Positions 44,209-53,975 of a DNA stretch of 64,000 bases are shown here, piece after piece. Location of the stretch: positions 40,831,966 to 40,895,965 of the forward strand of contig OY997661.1 of assembly GCA_963921795.1 (NCBI GenBank). Reading direction: 5' to 3'. Each line of letters begins with the position of its first letter. Position 1 is the stretch's first letter. Under the pieces are notes generated by a model, which worked only from the letters and a program-made list of their open reading frames with translations, was not told the origin of the DNA and ran no database searches. A program made the position numbers and the translations under genes. The stretch comes from Nannobrachium achirus (Eukaryota > Chordata > Actinopteri > Myctophiformes > Myctophidae).

Positions 44209-44297
<89 letters not shown>
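44209..44297. repeat. (GT)n microsatellite
   Basis: About 44 GT units. Confidence 0.98.
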
Positions 44298-44301
<4 letters not shown>

Positions 44302-44378
44302 TGTTGCTGGGATTTGTGCTTCTCAGGGTGCTTTGAGAGAGAGGGGGACAGGTCTTATCTTGTTCAAAATGTTAAATG

Positions 44379-44381
<3 letters not shown>

Positions 44382-44451
<70 letters not shown>
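44382..44451. repeat. (CA)n microsatellite
   Basis: About 35 CA units, 85 bp from the GT tract at 44209-44297, so the two could pair as a large hairpin. Confidence 0.98.
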
Positions 44452-44452
<1 letters not shown>

Positions 44453-44489
44453 CCCATGTCTCCTGGTTGTATCTTACACAGTATGATAT

Positions 44490-44660
44490 TTATGCCAAAC
44501 CAATTCACTGATGCAATGATGTCAAACATTGATTAATCTAGTTTGTTTTATTTGATTTAAAATGGGGTAAATAAATGTCATCCCCCCGTTGGTGGGTGCA
44601 TGTCGTCCCCCTTTGGACTGGGAGGTCAGGGTTCGATCCCTGTCTGCGTCATACCATTGA
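44490..44660 (+). mobile_element. SINE-like repeat, copy 2
   Basis: TTATGCCAAACCAATTCACT and GATTAATCTAGTTTGTTTTA match 27207-27280. A B-box-like GGGTTCGATCC lies at 44629-44639. Confidence 0.65.
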
Positions 44661-44732
44661 TTGATTGATTGAAGACTTTATTAGAAGTTTGCATAGGAAA
44701 AGGTACAGTTTCATGACGGTACATTTCACTGG

Positions 44733-46193
44733 CAGTGTTGTATAAAGTACTGGAAACCCATACTTAAGTAAAAGTACCGATATTCCACTTGAAAGTTAAT
44801 CAAGTAAAAGTAAAAGTCACCGATAATATTATTACTTAAGTAAAAGTATGAAAGTAGCTCTCATTAAATGTACTTAAGTATCAAAAGTACATAGTGTTAA
44901 AATGTACTTAAGTATAAAAGTAAAAGTAAAAAGTACAAGTAAAAGTACAAAAAATATGCCAAAAAATGCCTACAAAAAATTAAGACCAAAAATTGACAAT
45001 TCTCAAAGTGTTTTATTATTAATAGGTTCAGGTTGGAACATTCAGTGACCCCTTGATACCAGGGGCACAAGCACACACACCTACAGTAAGAACAAAACAT
45101 TATAGCACTGGGGCACCAAGTTCCCCAAAGCTATTTGAGATGTTTATAGATTAGACTCTTTACACACCTGCTTCCGAATAATTAATTATATAATTCCAGT
45201 TCACTGCGCATATTATGTAGGTGACAGGTCATTTCAATTAAGATTTCACTCCAGTCTGCGCTTTTTCTGAAAAGAGTCAAGCAGCTCCCTATAGTTTAAA
45301 CTAGGCTATAAAATGACACAATAGGCTATAGAATGGATCTTCAGACAAGAAGTTAATTGTGAATGAAAACGTAGGCCTGTGCTTTCTTATTGTCACCTCA
45401 AAGTAAACGCTGGATTATTATTTCTTCAAATTGACTGGATTCAACCTGGATCACACAAGTAATGAGGTAACATCCAGCATACTTTATGCATTGGCGCATG
45501 CTTAAAAAGAACAGATCTAACTAACAGGATGCTATAGCTTGCAGATCTGTTCTTTTTTAGATCTTTTTTCATCTGTTATCTTTTTTAACCATGAGTTCTG
45601 CACCGCACACGATGACATCTTACTGCCGTCCCAAAAACAACGTGAAGAGTTTGACTCATGCACGCACGCCTGACAGCAAGAGAGCGAAAAGAGAGAGAGA
45701 AAAAAATCCTAATCCTTGAAAGAAAAGCCAAGACATTTCTGTGTTGTGGTCGTTTGGATGGAAGATGTGCGCGCAGTTCTCTCATCCCCCTCCCGACCCG
45801 TGTTATACACAAGACGGTGACCTTACTTTTATTTGTGACAGTATTTGTGTCAAAACAAACAATGATCACCGTGTTCGGAGAGCGACCCCTGGAGTCACCG
45901 CACAAGATGGGTCACCAGTTTCCATGTAGCGCCGCACCGCAGCGCCGGCTCAGGGAGAAGAGATGATACAGTATGAGACAGACTGCTATGATATTAAGAT
46001 TTTCGATTTGTAGCGAGTAACGAGGTGTCCAATTTTAATGTAGCAGAGTAAAAGTACGATTTTTTCCTTTTAAATGTAACTAAGTAAAAGTAAAAGTTCA
46101 GGGTTGAAAAAATATAAATAAGAGTACAAATTCTCAAAATGTGTACTTAAGTACAGTAACGAAGTACTTGTACTTCGTTACTTTACAACACTG
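44733..46193. mobile_element. Non-autonomous hAT element, 1,461 bp, with perfect 8-bp duplications
   Basis: The left end CAGTGTTGTATAAAGTACTG and inverted right end CAGTGTTGTAAAGTAACGAA define the termini. TTCACTGG flanks both sides (44725-44732 and 46194-46201). Both ends carry many ACTTAAGTA / AAGTAAAAGTA subterminal motifs. The interior (45000-46000) has only short unconvincing frames. Confidence 0.93.
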
Positions 46194-46440
46194 TTCACTG
46201 GTACAAGGTCTACTAAAAGGAGATCCATGAAAAGACTAAGCTTATTTCCACAGGAAACCATTTACGTATCTCATATAACATTGAATGACAGACGAATAGA
46301 ACACAGTACTATACAGTAGATATGTAAATAAAAAATAAAATGAAAGATAAAAAGAAGAAAACAGTGAGTCTGAACAAACAGTAAGTATATACAAAGAAGG
46401 GGCAGGGGGGGGGGGTAGGGCTGAAAACCAATGACTAAAT

Positions 46441-46640
46441 GAGACCCAATGTCCCAATGCTTGTTTAGTGATGCGCTGAAGCGGGGATTGAACCCGGGAC
46501 TCCCACTCGCCAGTCCAACGCACAACCAGTCGTGCTAATAGGGCTGAGCCCGATTAGCAGGGCTGTTGTTGCTGACGCCTGGTTGTTAATAACTGTGAGA
46601 GTCACGGGTTCAATCCCCGCTTCTGCGCATCACTACAATC
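46441..46640. mobile_element. Two tRNA-derived SINE heads, head to head
   Basis: The minus strand shows TATTAGCACGACTGGTTGTG and GGGTTCAATCC (B box, 46485-46495). The plus strand 100 bp on shows a second B box, GGGTTCAATCC at 46606-46616, followed by CCCGCTTCTGCGCATCACTA. Confidence 0.65.
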
Positions 46641-46814
46641 TGGCGTTGTCTGCAGGATGAGGGGCGTGGTATCCTCGCGTGAGGGACAGGTCCACATTGT
46701 GTGCGGCGGTCCGCGGCGTGAAGTGTGAAGCGCGAGGGCGTCCTCTAAAGATCCGGGGGTGATTGTAGCCCCCACAGTTAGTACCAGCCATGAACCACCA
46801 GCGACAACAGCCCT

Positions 46815-47035
46815 GGTAATCGGGCTGAGCCCTATTAGCACGACTGTTTGTGCATTGGACTGGCAAGTGGGAATACCGGGTTCAATCCCCGCTTCCGCGC
46901 ATCACTACAATCGGCACTGAGCATCCTGGGTTGGATTGGGGGTAAGTCCCTGCAACATACTGGTGCCATGTCCACGGCATGTACAGTACTTGAATATCAA
47001 GCTGCTTCATGTTACAGAAACAGGAATTTCAGCTA
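46815..47035 (+). mobile_element. tRNA-derived SINE
   Basis: TATTAGCACGACTGTTTGTG (A-box region) and GGGTTCAATCC (46878-46888) are followed by a tail, GGTTGGATTGGGGGTAAGTC to CTTCATGTTACAGAAACAGG. This tail is shared with the repeat at 27430-27560. Confidence 0.75.
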
Positions 47036-47164
47036 TCGCAGGGGTCAAAGTTCTCTGTCCTGGGGACTGATTTGAGTCTTGAGGATTCCATAGGGGCTAT
47101 TTATGAGATCAGTGCAGATCCGTGCCTGCAGCTCGCTAAGTGTGTGCAACCTTGTGTAGTGGTT

Positions 47165-47590
47165 GGTGTTAGCATTAACATTTTCAGCATTAACATTAAC
47201 ATCAGCATTAGTATTTTTAACATTAGCATTTTAAGCATTAGCTTTAACATTTTAGCATTAGCATTTGCATTTTTTACATTAGCATTAGCATTTTTTACAT
47301 TAGCTGTAACATTTTTAGCATTAGCTAGCATTTTAGCATTAGCATTTCTAACATTAGCATTTTTAGCATTAGCTAGCATTTGAATTTTTACCATTAGCAT
47401 TTTTACCATTAACCTTTTTGCATTAGCTTATTAGCATTAGCATTTTTAACATTAGCATGTGTTAGCATTAGCATGGGTTAGCATTGGCATTTTTAGCATT
47501 AGCATTTGTTAGCATTAGCATGTGTTAGCATTAGCATCTTCAGCTTGGCATTCGCAAAAGTAGCGGTTAGCATTAGCAGTTAGCCGTTGG
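47165..47590. repeat. TAGCATTAGCATTTT minisatellite
   Basis: Dense irregular repetition of TAGCATT and AACATT units of 6-12 bp for over 400 bp. The open frames on both strands (Ile/Leu/Ala- or Asn/Ala/Lys-rich) are produced by the repeat. Confidence 0.92.
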
Positions 47591-47599
47591 GACTGTGGG

Positions 47600-48250
47600 A
47601 CCACCCACCGAGTTTGAGACCATTAACATGTTGGGAAGTGGAGTTATGGATGTTTAAAGCCCAGCCAATAGGAAGACAGGGTGGCGGGGCTTTAATCTGG
47701 GTTCCCAGAAGTTTTTCTCTTTTTCGCCACAGCGGGGCTTAAACAATTACAGATCATTCCTATTGGCCATCTAAGTACTCACGTCAAGTTTCAAGACCCT
47801 ACCATGCTGCAAACTGGAGTTATACCTTTTTAATGCTCAGTCAATAGGAAGATAGGAGTGGGGCTTAAAGGGGGCTTAATTAATTACAGCTCCTCCCTAT
47901 TGGCCGTTTAAATCATGTTGCTAGGCAAAATTATGCCAGAGTAATGTAGCGCCAAAGTATTTTTTTTTTCGTAGTCCCCCGTTAAAGTCAATGGGGTTTT
48001 TGGGCATCGTTTTTTGAGAATTACGTCGCCATGGTAACGCGGATCGGAAAAGAAAAGTAATAGCACCCCATTCCAGGCTGAGCTGCACATTTTGATGTAT
48101 ATATTGCGGGGGTGGCATAAATTGTGCGGCAGTTATTACGTGCCGAAATTTCCCCCATTCAAAGTCAATGGGGTTTTTGGGCGTCGTTTTTTGCGATGGC
48201 GTAAATTGTGAGGCAGTTATTACGTGCCGAAATTTGCAAGAACATTACCG
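47600..48250. repeat. Dispersed repeat with two TCAATGGGGTTTTTGGGC units
   Basis: AAAGTCAATGGGGTTTTTGG followed by GC(A/G)TCGTTTTTTG occurs at 47985 and 48163. AGCCAATAGGAAGACAGG at 47664 and the related GTCAATAGGAAGATAGGAGT at 47840 show an earlier repeated part. The family was not identified. Confidence 0.6.
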
Positions 48251-48254
48251 ACTT

Positions 48255-49480
48255 ACTGACTTAAGTATGGCGGATTACAATAAGTGTTTTGCCATTGCAT
48301 GGCAGGCACACTTAATAAGGGGGAGGTGTAGCGATGGCCGCGGCGTGAATGACAAAGTCGTCACAACGCGATCTCCAAACTAAAAAGCAGATCATTTCAA
48401 GATATGAGTAGGCTATTTGAATTGGCCAATTGTTAAAAGTTAACAGTACCTTGACTGACAAGTAAAAAAAAAGTATTTAATAAAGACATTGGTTTAAGAA
48501 AGCAGCTGTCTGGATCTGTAGTATGACTGTCACTGTACCTTTTCATAATCATATTGGTTCAAAACCTTTACACAATCCACATATTGAGTAAAAGGCCTAT
48601 TTATTTTATATATTATATATTTTTTTGTATATCTGTATCGGTGATGGGCCCCCCTCTCTTCTATCGGATCGTATCGGTTCACCAAAAATCGGTCGGACAC
48701 TACACGATGGGTGCAGCAGGTGTAGCAGGTATATTAAATATACTGAATGCATTCCACCAAATTCCCTTACATTGTTATTTGTCACTTTTATTTTGATTTG
48801 ATAGATCATTTTTGGAGCCTACATATTTTATTTTGAAGTCCTCACTTCTACCTGTGTGTGCTCTCCGCCTCCCTCCTTCCTCAGTTTGTTTCGTTTTGTG
48901 CTCTCTGGAGATTTCGCTTCTAAAGTTGTTTTAAGAGAATATAACCGATGTAAACTGTTAAAAACGAGATCATAATGTATATCTATGTGTTGATGTGTAA
49001 TCACTTTGCAAGAGTTTGGGTGTTTTGGCGAACTTTTTGTCTGTTTAACTGTTAACTGTTTTGCAGTACTTGTGAGGACTCACAGCAGCAGCATGCAGCA
49101 TGTTTAATGGTCGTCTTTCCTTCATCACAGACTGGGGTGCTGCAGACGACATGTAGGTCTATTAATGCTGGTTTTAGGCCTAGAATTTCGTCTTTTTAGG
49201 GGCAAGGCCACTTGGCCTTTGGTGTTGTCCATTCTTTGAGGGCACAAAGGCCAAATGCTAGGGCAGGAAGGCCATCAAATAAAACAAGATTTTAGTCCAT
49301 TGAAATAATGAATTTAATTTAATTGAATTTAAGGGTTAAACTTACTGCATTGAAAAAGTCTTAAAAATGTATATATCAGTTTAGTTTAGTTCAAGATCAC
49401 TAAACCTTTCTTTCCTTTTTTTTACCATTTTGAAAAACATTTTTGAATATTTCAAATAGCTGATCTCACAACATGCTGAT
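48255..49480. other. No gene seen
   Basis: Unclassified. TCGGATCGTATCGGTTCACC (48664-48683) and the GGCCACTTGGCC / AAAGGCCAAATGC pair (49207-49260) look like repeat ends. Confidence 0.4.
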
Positions 49481-49483
49481 GTA

Positions 49484-50193
49484 CAGGGGTCATCACCATG
49501 TCAGCTTGTGATGGACATTTTAATAAATATTTTATTTTTGTCACGGACATACAAAATAACTGTCCAATAATTTTACAAAAGAACATATATACTGTATCAT
49601 ATTTGGCTAAATGGTTGAAATTTCAGTTCCTTAGTTTATTTATTTTTCTCAGTTCTCTGTCTGCTGGAAATGTCTCGTCAAATGATGTGTGGTTTGTCCG
49701 CAAGTTCTCTTCCTTCACCATCTTGCTGATGAGACAAATACTTGACAGAGCTCCGTCCAGTTCCATGTATGGTACACAAATACGTAAGGCTTCACTTCCT
49801 TCTAGCAGTCAAATGATTTGTGGTTGGTCAGAAAGAGTCTTTCCAAGTTCCCTTTCTTCACTATCACGGCATAGTTTTTGCAATTCATTGACCCATCAAC
49901 AAATATTGTTTTATTCTTTTGTCTTTTGCCAAACTCATGTCTTGTCTTGTCTTGTCTTGCATTGCATCCTCACCTGATGCAATCATGTAGCCAACACGAC
50001 TTATTAATCATCCTGACACTTTACCAGTCCCCAAAATAATTCAAACAAATGCTTTATTATTATTATTATTATTATTGAATGTTTAGGATAGATTATGTAC
50101 ACATGATAACCAAAATACTAAATGTGCCACGGACTTGTCCATGTCCGTGCCACAGAAACGTTTGTCCGTGTACAGACATGTTGATGACCCCTG
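49484..50193. mobile_element. Non-autonomous hAT element inserted in the loop of a hairpin core
   Basis: The left end CAGGGGTCATCACCATGTC and inverted right end CAGGGGTCATCAACATGTC differ at one base. Flanking 8-mers CTGATGTA and CCGATGTA agree at 7 of 8. The flanks join to AAATAGCTGATCTCACAACA and GATGTAGATCGGCTATTTGA, a hairpin core whose uninterrupted form is at 63013-63085. Confidence 0.92.
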
Positions 50194-50585
50194 CCGATGT
50201 AGATCGGCTATTTGAAGTATTTTAAAATGTTTTCCAAAATATAAAAAAAAAGGCAAAGACGTTTATAGGGATAGGGGTACAGTCAGCTGGAGTAAGGCCA
50301 CTGTGGCCTCAGGTCATGCCATTGGTTTGAGGGGCACAAGGCCAAACTGAGGGGAAACGACAGCCATGGCCTTCATGGCCTCCCTGAAATTCCTGCCCTG
50401 GCTGGTGCATTATTTATTTGTTTGTTTATTACGTTCATTTATTATGTTCCTGTTGCTCCCCTTATTTTGGTCAATTGTGTTTTGTACTGTATTATTTTAT
50501 TGTTTTATTTACTTGTCTATTAATATGTTCTTTTCCAGCCAATGGTAGGCTACACCTATAGTCTCTAAAATAACTGATCTGACCC

Positions 50586-51349
50586 CCCGGCTCCACCGGG
50601 CGCGTCGAGCGTCGCGTCAACGTCAACGTTGGGAACGCTCCCGTTTTAATCAATGAAGGGTGGCTCCACTGCCGACGTCGACGTCCGCGTCGGACGCTCC
50701 CTTGACGGCGTCCAAACTCAAAAATTGCCCCGGTTCAATTTTTGACGGCGTCCACAACGTCCAGTCATGTATAAATTATGATTAAATGTAATTGCATTGC
50801 ATATTAAATGTATATACCGTACGTGCCTTTCTGCTGTTGGATAGGCCTATCCATTCACGTCATTCACAAGGGTGACTAGATGTCCCAAAGTTCCTCGCAT
50901 ATTTTTTTTATGTAATTACAGTGGTCTTCCCACATGATATAGGCTAATCACAAGTTCACAACAGGCAACAACTTTCTCAATTCTTCCTCCTAAAAACAGG
51001 CCAGTAGTGAGTGACTGAGTCTGAACACAGATTTTTAGGCTATACATTATCGTGGCTGCGCTGGACTGGTGTACCGAAAATAGCCAATCTACAAGCTCAG
51101 ACACAGTCACACAACAGCATGATGACAGATTCATGCACTCGACATGTTGTGAGCTTGTATATCTGCTATTTTTTCCGGTACTTTACACAGCATAAATTAT
51201 TACACTACAGTTGATAATGCGAATATCCTATGATCTTTGATTGAAATATCAACACATTCACGTTCAGTGGAGCCAGTCGGACGGCAACGTGTCTGCGTCA
51301 ATGACGCCGTCAAGACGCAGAGCAACGCGACGCAGCCAGTGGAGCCCTG
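50586..51349. mobile_element. Putative hAT-like element with GC-rich ends
   Basis: The left end CCCGGCTCCACCGGGCGCGT and inverted right end CAGGGCTCCACTGGCTGCGT are related, each followed by GTCGCGT and ACGGCGTC motifs. No flanking duplication was found. The palindromic element 51071-51181 is nested inside it. Confidence 0.5.
51071..51181. repeat. Recurrent hairpin core with extended GTACCG ends
   Basis: GTACCGAAAATAGCCAATCT and TATCTGCTATTTTTTCCGGT plus AC pair at the ends, and CTACAAGCTCA pairs with TGAGCTTGTA. The loop is unusually long, about 50 bp. Confidence 0.85.
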
Positions 51350-51353
51350 GGGT

Positions 51354-51409
51354 AACAAGCTCACAATGCGTCACAGCGTGACGTGTTGTGAGCTTGTAGA
51401 TCTGCTATG
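51354..51409. repeat. Recurrent hairpin core (left outer arm missing)
   Basis: AACAAGCTCACAATGCGTCA pairs with TGACGTGTTGTGAGCTTGT, followed by AGATCTGCTATG. Confidence 0.85.
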
Positions 51410-51673
51410 TTTGCTGAATTTTACCCCCTGAAAATGAATGCTTTCGTTCAAGGGGTTAAAGGAGGCATCCAGACCAAAACACATACAGGGTTAAATCTGC
51501 CTTTTATCATACCCCCTCATACCTGCTTTAGTCGATTCATAGCTGCCCCTGTTGCTAGATTTCGGCTGCACCTGTTGCTAGATTTCGTGGGCCCTCTCAT
51601 AACTAACACAGTGGATTGTCCTCAGGCAAGTGCGGTTATTTCTTTAGCTTCAAAGTTAGTATTTTTTTATTGG

Positions 51674-51838
51674 ATTGTGTTTACACAACGTCCTGAGGCC
51701 AACCAAACCGCTGTTTTGACCTCACAGGCACCCTTACTTGTCAAACAGCTTCTGTTCTGCACCAGAGCAGAGAGAGGAGAGCGGAGAGGAGAGACCAACC
51801 AAACAGCGGTTTGGTTGGTCTCAGAACGTTGTCTAAAC
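51674..51838. repeat. Inverted repeat, 39-bp arms, with inner hairpin
   Basis: TTTACACAACGTCCTGAGGC and CAACCAAACCGCTGT pair with ACAGCGGTTTGGTTG and GTCTCAGAACGTTGTCTAAA. Within it, AGACCAACCAAAC and GTTTGGTTGGTCT form a second hairpin at 51790-51822. Confidence 0.85.
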
Positions 51839-51849
51839 ACAAGTGAGAC

Positions 51850-52540
51850 TTCGGTTAAGGGACAACAGTGTTCTGCAGATGTCAATGCGATCCTTATGAG
51901 AGGCATTGTAAAATACCGTAATTTCACTGGTTGAATACTGAGGTTGTAGGGATTTTATTTGTGTTCTAAATAATGTGTCACAGTTGTTTGATGTGTCAGT
52001 TTTTAAGTGATATAACTCATCACAATATACAACCCACAACAACTATAACTAGCATTGGAAATCTTAAATTTAAGTGGTCGCATGGTAAAAACATCACAGA
52101 CAAATCCCTTGATTTTTGAATACGCAGATACGCTTCTCTCTCATGTATATTAGGCTATTTATTTTGGGAAATCATCGCATCTTGCTTCTTCCATCTGGCG
52201 TTTTGCTAGACTTCTTGATTAATACTAACCTGGAGAATTCACTCTAGTAGTTGAAAATGTTGGGATCTTCAAAGTCGGCCCTCATAAACGCACAGCAGTA
52301 AAGACAGTGATGTCACTGAAAAGCGACAGGTTCTTTGTCTGCTGTCTCCCCTCTGCTCTGTTAACATTATGGGTAACCCATTCAAGTGTCAAATTAAATG
52401 TGACATTTATCTAGGAAACAAGAGGAAATGTTGGCAGAGTCAGTACATAAATTTGGAAACATATTTGAATTTAAATCAATATTGTCTTCATTAATTTCAT
52501 GTAGGATAATTTTAAAAGTAGGCTAACTGTGAAGGTTAAA
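51850..52540. other. No gene seen
   Basis: Unclassified AT-rich sequence with only short degenerate frames. Confidence 0.45.
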
Positions 52541-52544
52541 AAAC

Positions 52545-53215
52545 AAAGCGTCTTTGCTTTGTCTGGATTTGAATAAATCACGGTCCACATGTAATGTTTG
52601 ATGATCACTATGATGACAATGATAATGAGTAGCCTATTTAAGTGGTAGAATGGTGACTGAAATGAAATGACTGCCTCCGATGTGTTTTGTACATGTGTTA
52701 GATAATAGGCCTAACAGGACAATGTGATTGTGAAGTGGCTCATGTGTTATGATCATTCATACACCTACACTGTGGCAGGTCCGGTGCCAGGAGACAGTAG
52801 GCTATTTAAGCTTAGTACGGCGACGGCAGATGACAACGCCAACCGGAAATGATCAGCGCTCGATAGATCAACCTGCCGCCGTAGCAGCCGGCTGTACTAC
52901 GCCAGAAGGTCCCTTTCCACGTTGCGCCTACAACGCCTGCTGTATAGTCGCCTTTGTTTTCGACTATTTGCAACTCGGTATAACCGTTTTCACTGATACG
53001 TGGGGGAGTGGCAAGGTGGTCCATGTGAGCTGGCGACTCCCCTCTTGCCCCCCTGCACCGTGGTAGTTTTGTTCTTGTAGCAGGGCTCCACTGGGGCCAT
53101 ATGGAGCATTGTGTTGTGTTCTGTCAGCGTCCGCCTCAGGGAAGTGAGGCATTGTTCCCTTTAAATGTAAAAATAGCCTACTGCCAGTATTGCTGGGTTT
53201 GATCATGGCTGTGTC
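52545..53215. repeat. Duplicated segment, copy 2 (partner 40385-40770)
   Basis: Collinear with copy 1, except that about 290 bp from GGCAGGTCCGGTGCCAGGAG (52783) to GTTCTTGTAGCAGGGCTCCA have been inserted or replaced. Confidence 0.82.
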
Positions 53216-53329
53216 CAGGGGTGTCCCACCAAATTCTGGGCCCTGGGTACAAGGATTCACTGCAGGCCCCCCATGAATGTTCTTCATGGGGGGAGGGGGT
53301 TTAACCCATTTAGACTGGAAACGCATTAT

Positions 53330-53600
53330 GGGAGAGTGTTTTCTGCTGGTGTTTCAGTCAGAGTGTATCAAAGGGTGCGTTCGGAAATGCGCACCGGTTC
53401 TGGTTAGGGTTAGGGTTAGTTTTAGGCATAGTTTTACTGAGGTTAGGCCCCGGGGTTAGGGTTGGGATTAGTTTTACTGAGGTTAGGGTTAGGATTAGGG
53501 TTAGGTTTAGGCACTCTACACTGAGCACACACCCGGTGCGCATTTCCAAACGCACCCTTTGATACACTCGGACTGAAACACCAGCAGAAAACACTCTCCC
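53330..53600. mobile_element. Mutator-like MITE with 10-bp duplications and telomere-like interior
   Basis: GGGAGAGTGTTTTCTGCTGG at the left pairs with CCAGCAGAAAACACTCTCCC at the right, and the inverted repeat continues for about 70 bp through GTATCAAAGGGTGCGTT. AACGCATTAT is duplicated exactly on both sides (53320-53329, 53601-53610). Duplications of 9-10 bp are typical of Mutator-type elements. The uninterrupted target is seen in the related repeat at 15306 (GGGAACGCATTATTAAGC). The centre is GGTTAGGGTTAGGGTTA-rich. Confidence 0.92.
53403..53510. repeat. TTAGGG-rich tract inside the MITE
   Basis: GGTTAGGGTTAGGGTTAG and further GTTAGGGTTAGGATTAGGGT, interrupted by TTTTACTGAGGTTAGG. It is the vertebrate telomere unit, degenerate. 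Confidence 0.85.
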
Positions 53601-53637
53601 AACGCATTATTTCGCATTATTTTGTGCTTTAATTATT

Positions 53638-53708
53638 GAAAAATAGCAGACATACAAGCTCTCAAGCACTCGGTGCCGCGCTGCGAGCTTGTAGATCTGC
53701 TATTTTTT
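53638..53708. repeat. Recurrent hairpin core
   Basis: AAATAGCAGACATACAAGCT pairs with AGCTTGTAGATCTGCTATTT around CTCAAGCACTCGGTGCCGCG-type sequence. Part of the left GC arm is deleted. Confidence 0.85.
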
Positions 53709-53975
53709 TTAAATGGTGAAAATTTGTACAAGTCTTTGAATATTTCAAATACTTCTGTGTTTCTAATTCTATGTCAGTGGTGCTCAAACCTTTTCACGTG
53801 AAGGACCCCCCAAATGATATGTATTTGGCCACAGACCCCCATCTCAAAAAGTTCCAGGGACGTCCCAGAAGCAAAATCTTAGTTGCAATTGTTCGCTTAA
53901 AAAATACATATATTCAAAGATTTGCACACATTTTCACAACTTTTCAAAAATAGCAGATCTACAAGTTTGCAGCGC

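Larger units (their letters stand above)
53217..53975. mobile_element. hAT-like element, right end truncated
   Basis: CAGGGGTGTCCCACCAAATT is the best-kept left terminus of the family that forms the 11587-15745 array. It continues with GTTCTTCATGGGGGGAGGGG, a hairpin core, GTGCTCAAACC, GACCCCC tracts and the left half of a second hairpin, then breaks off after TTTGCAGCGC. A 271-bp element is inserted at 53330. Confidence 0.8.

Noticed and set aside
46470-46900. Functional tRNA genes
   Set aside because: B boxes are good, but no complete cloverleaf with paired acceptor stems was apparent, and the heads are followed by SINE tails.
47009-47409. Ile/Leu/Ala-rich 124-aa and Asn/Ala-rich 102-aa frames
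   Set aside because: Products of the TAGCATT minisatellite on each strand.
49498-49977. 159-aa open frame
   Set aside because: It lies entirely within the hAT element 49484-50193, has no transposase motif, and the composition is Ser/Phe/Leu-rich as expected of AT-rich non-coding DNA.
51407-51934. 175-aa open frame with repeated NQTAV
   Set aside because: The NQTAVL/NQTAVW repeats come from the inverted-repeat DNA at 51674-51838. No domain is recognised.
53395-53520. True telomere or chromosome end
   Set aside because: The TTAGGG tract is short, degenerate and enclosed by inverted repeats with a 10-bp target duplication, so it is part of a mobile element.
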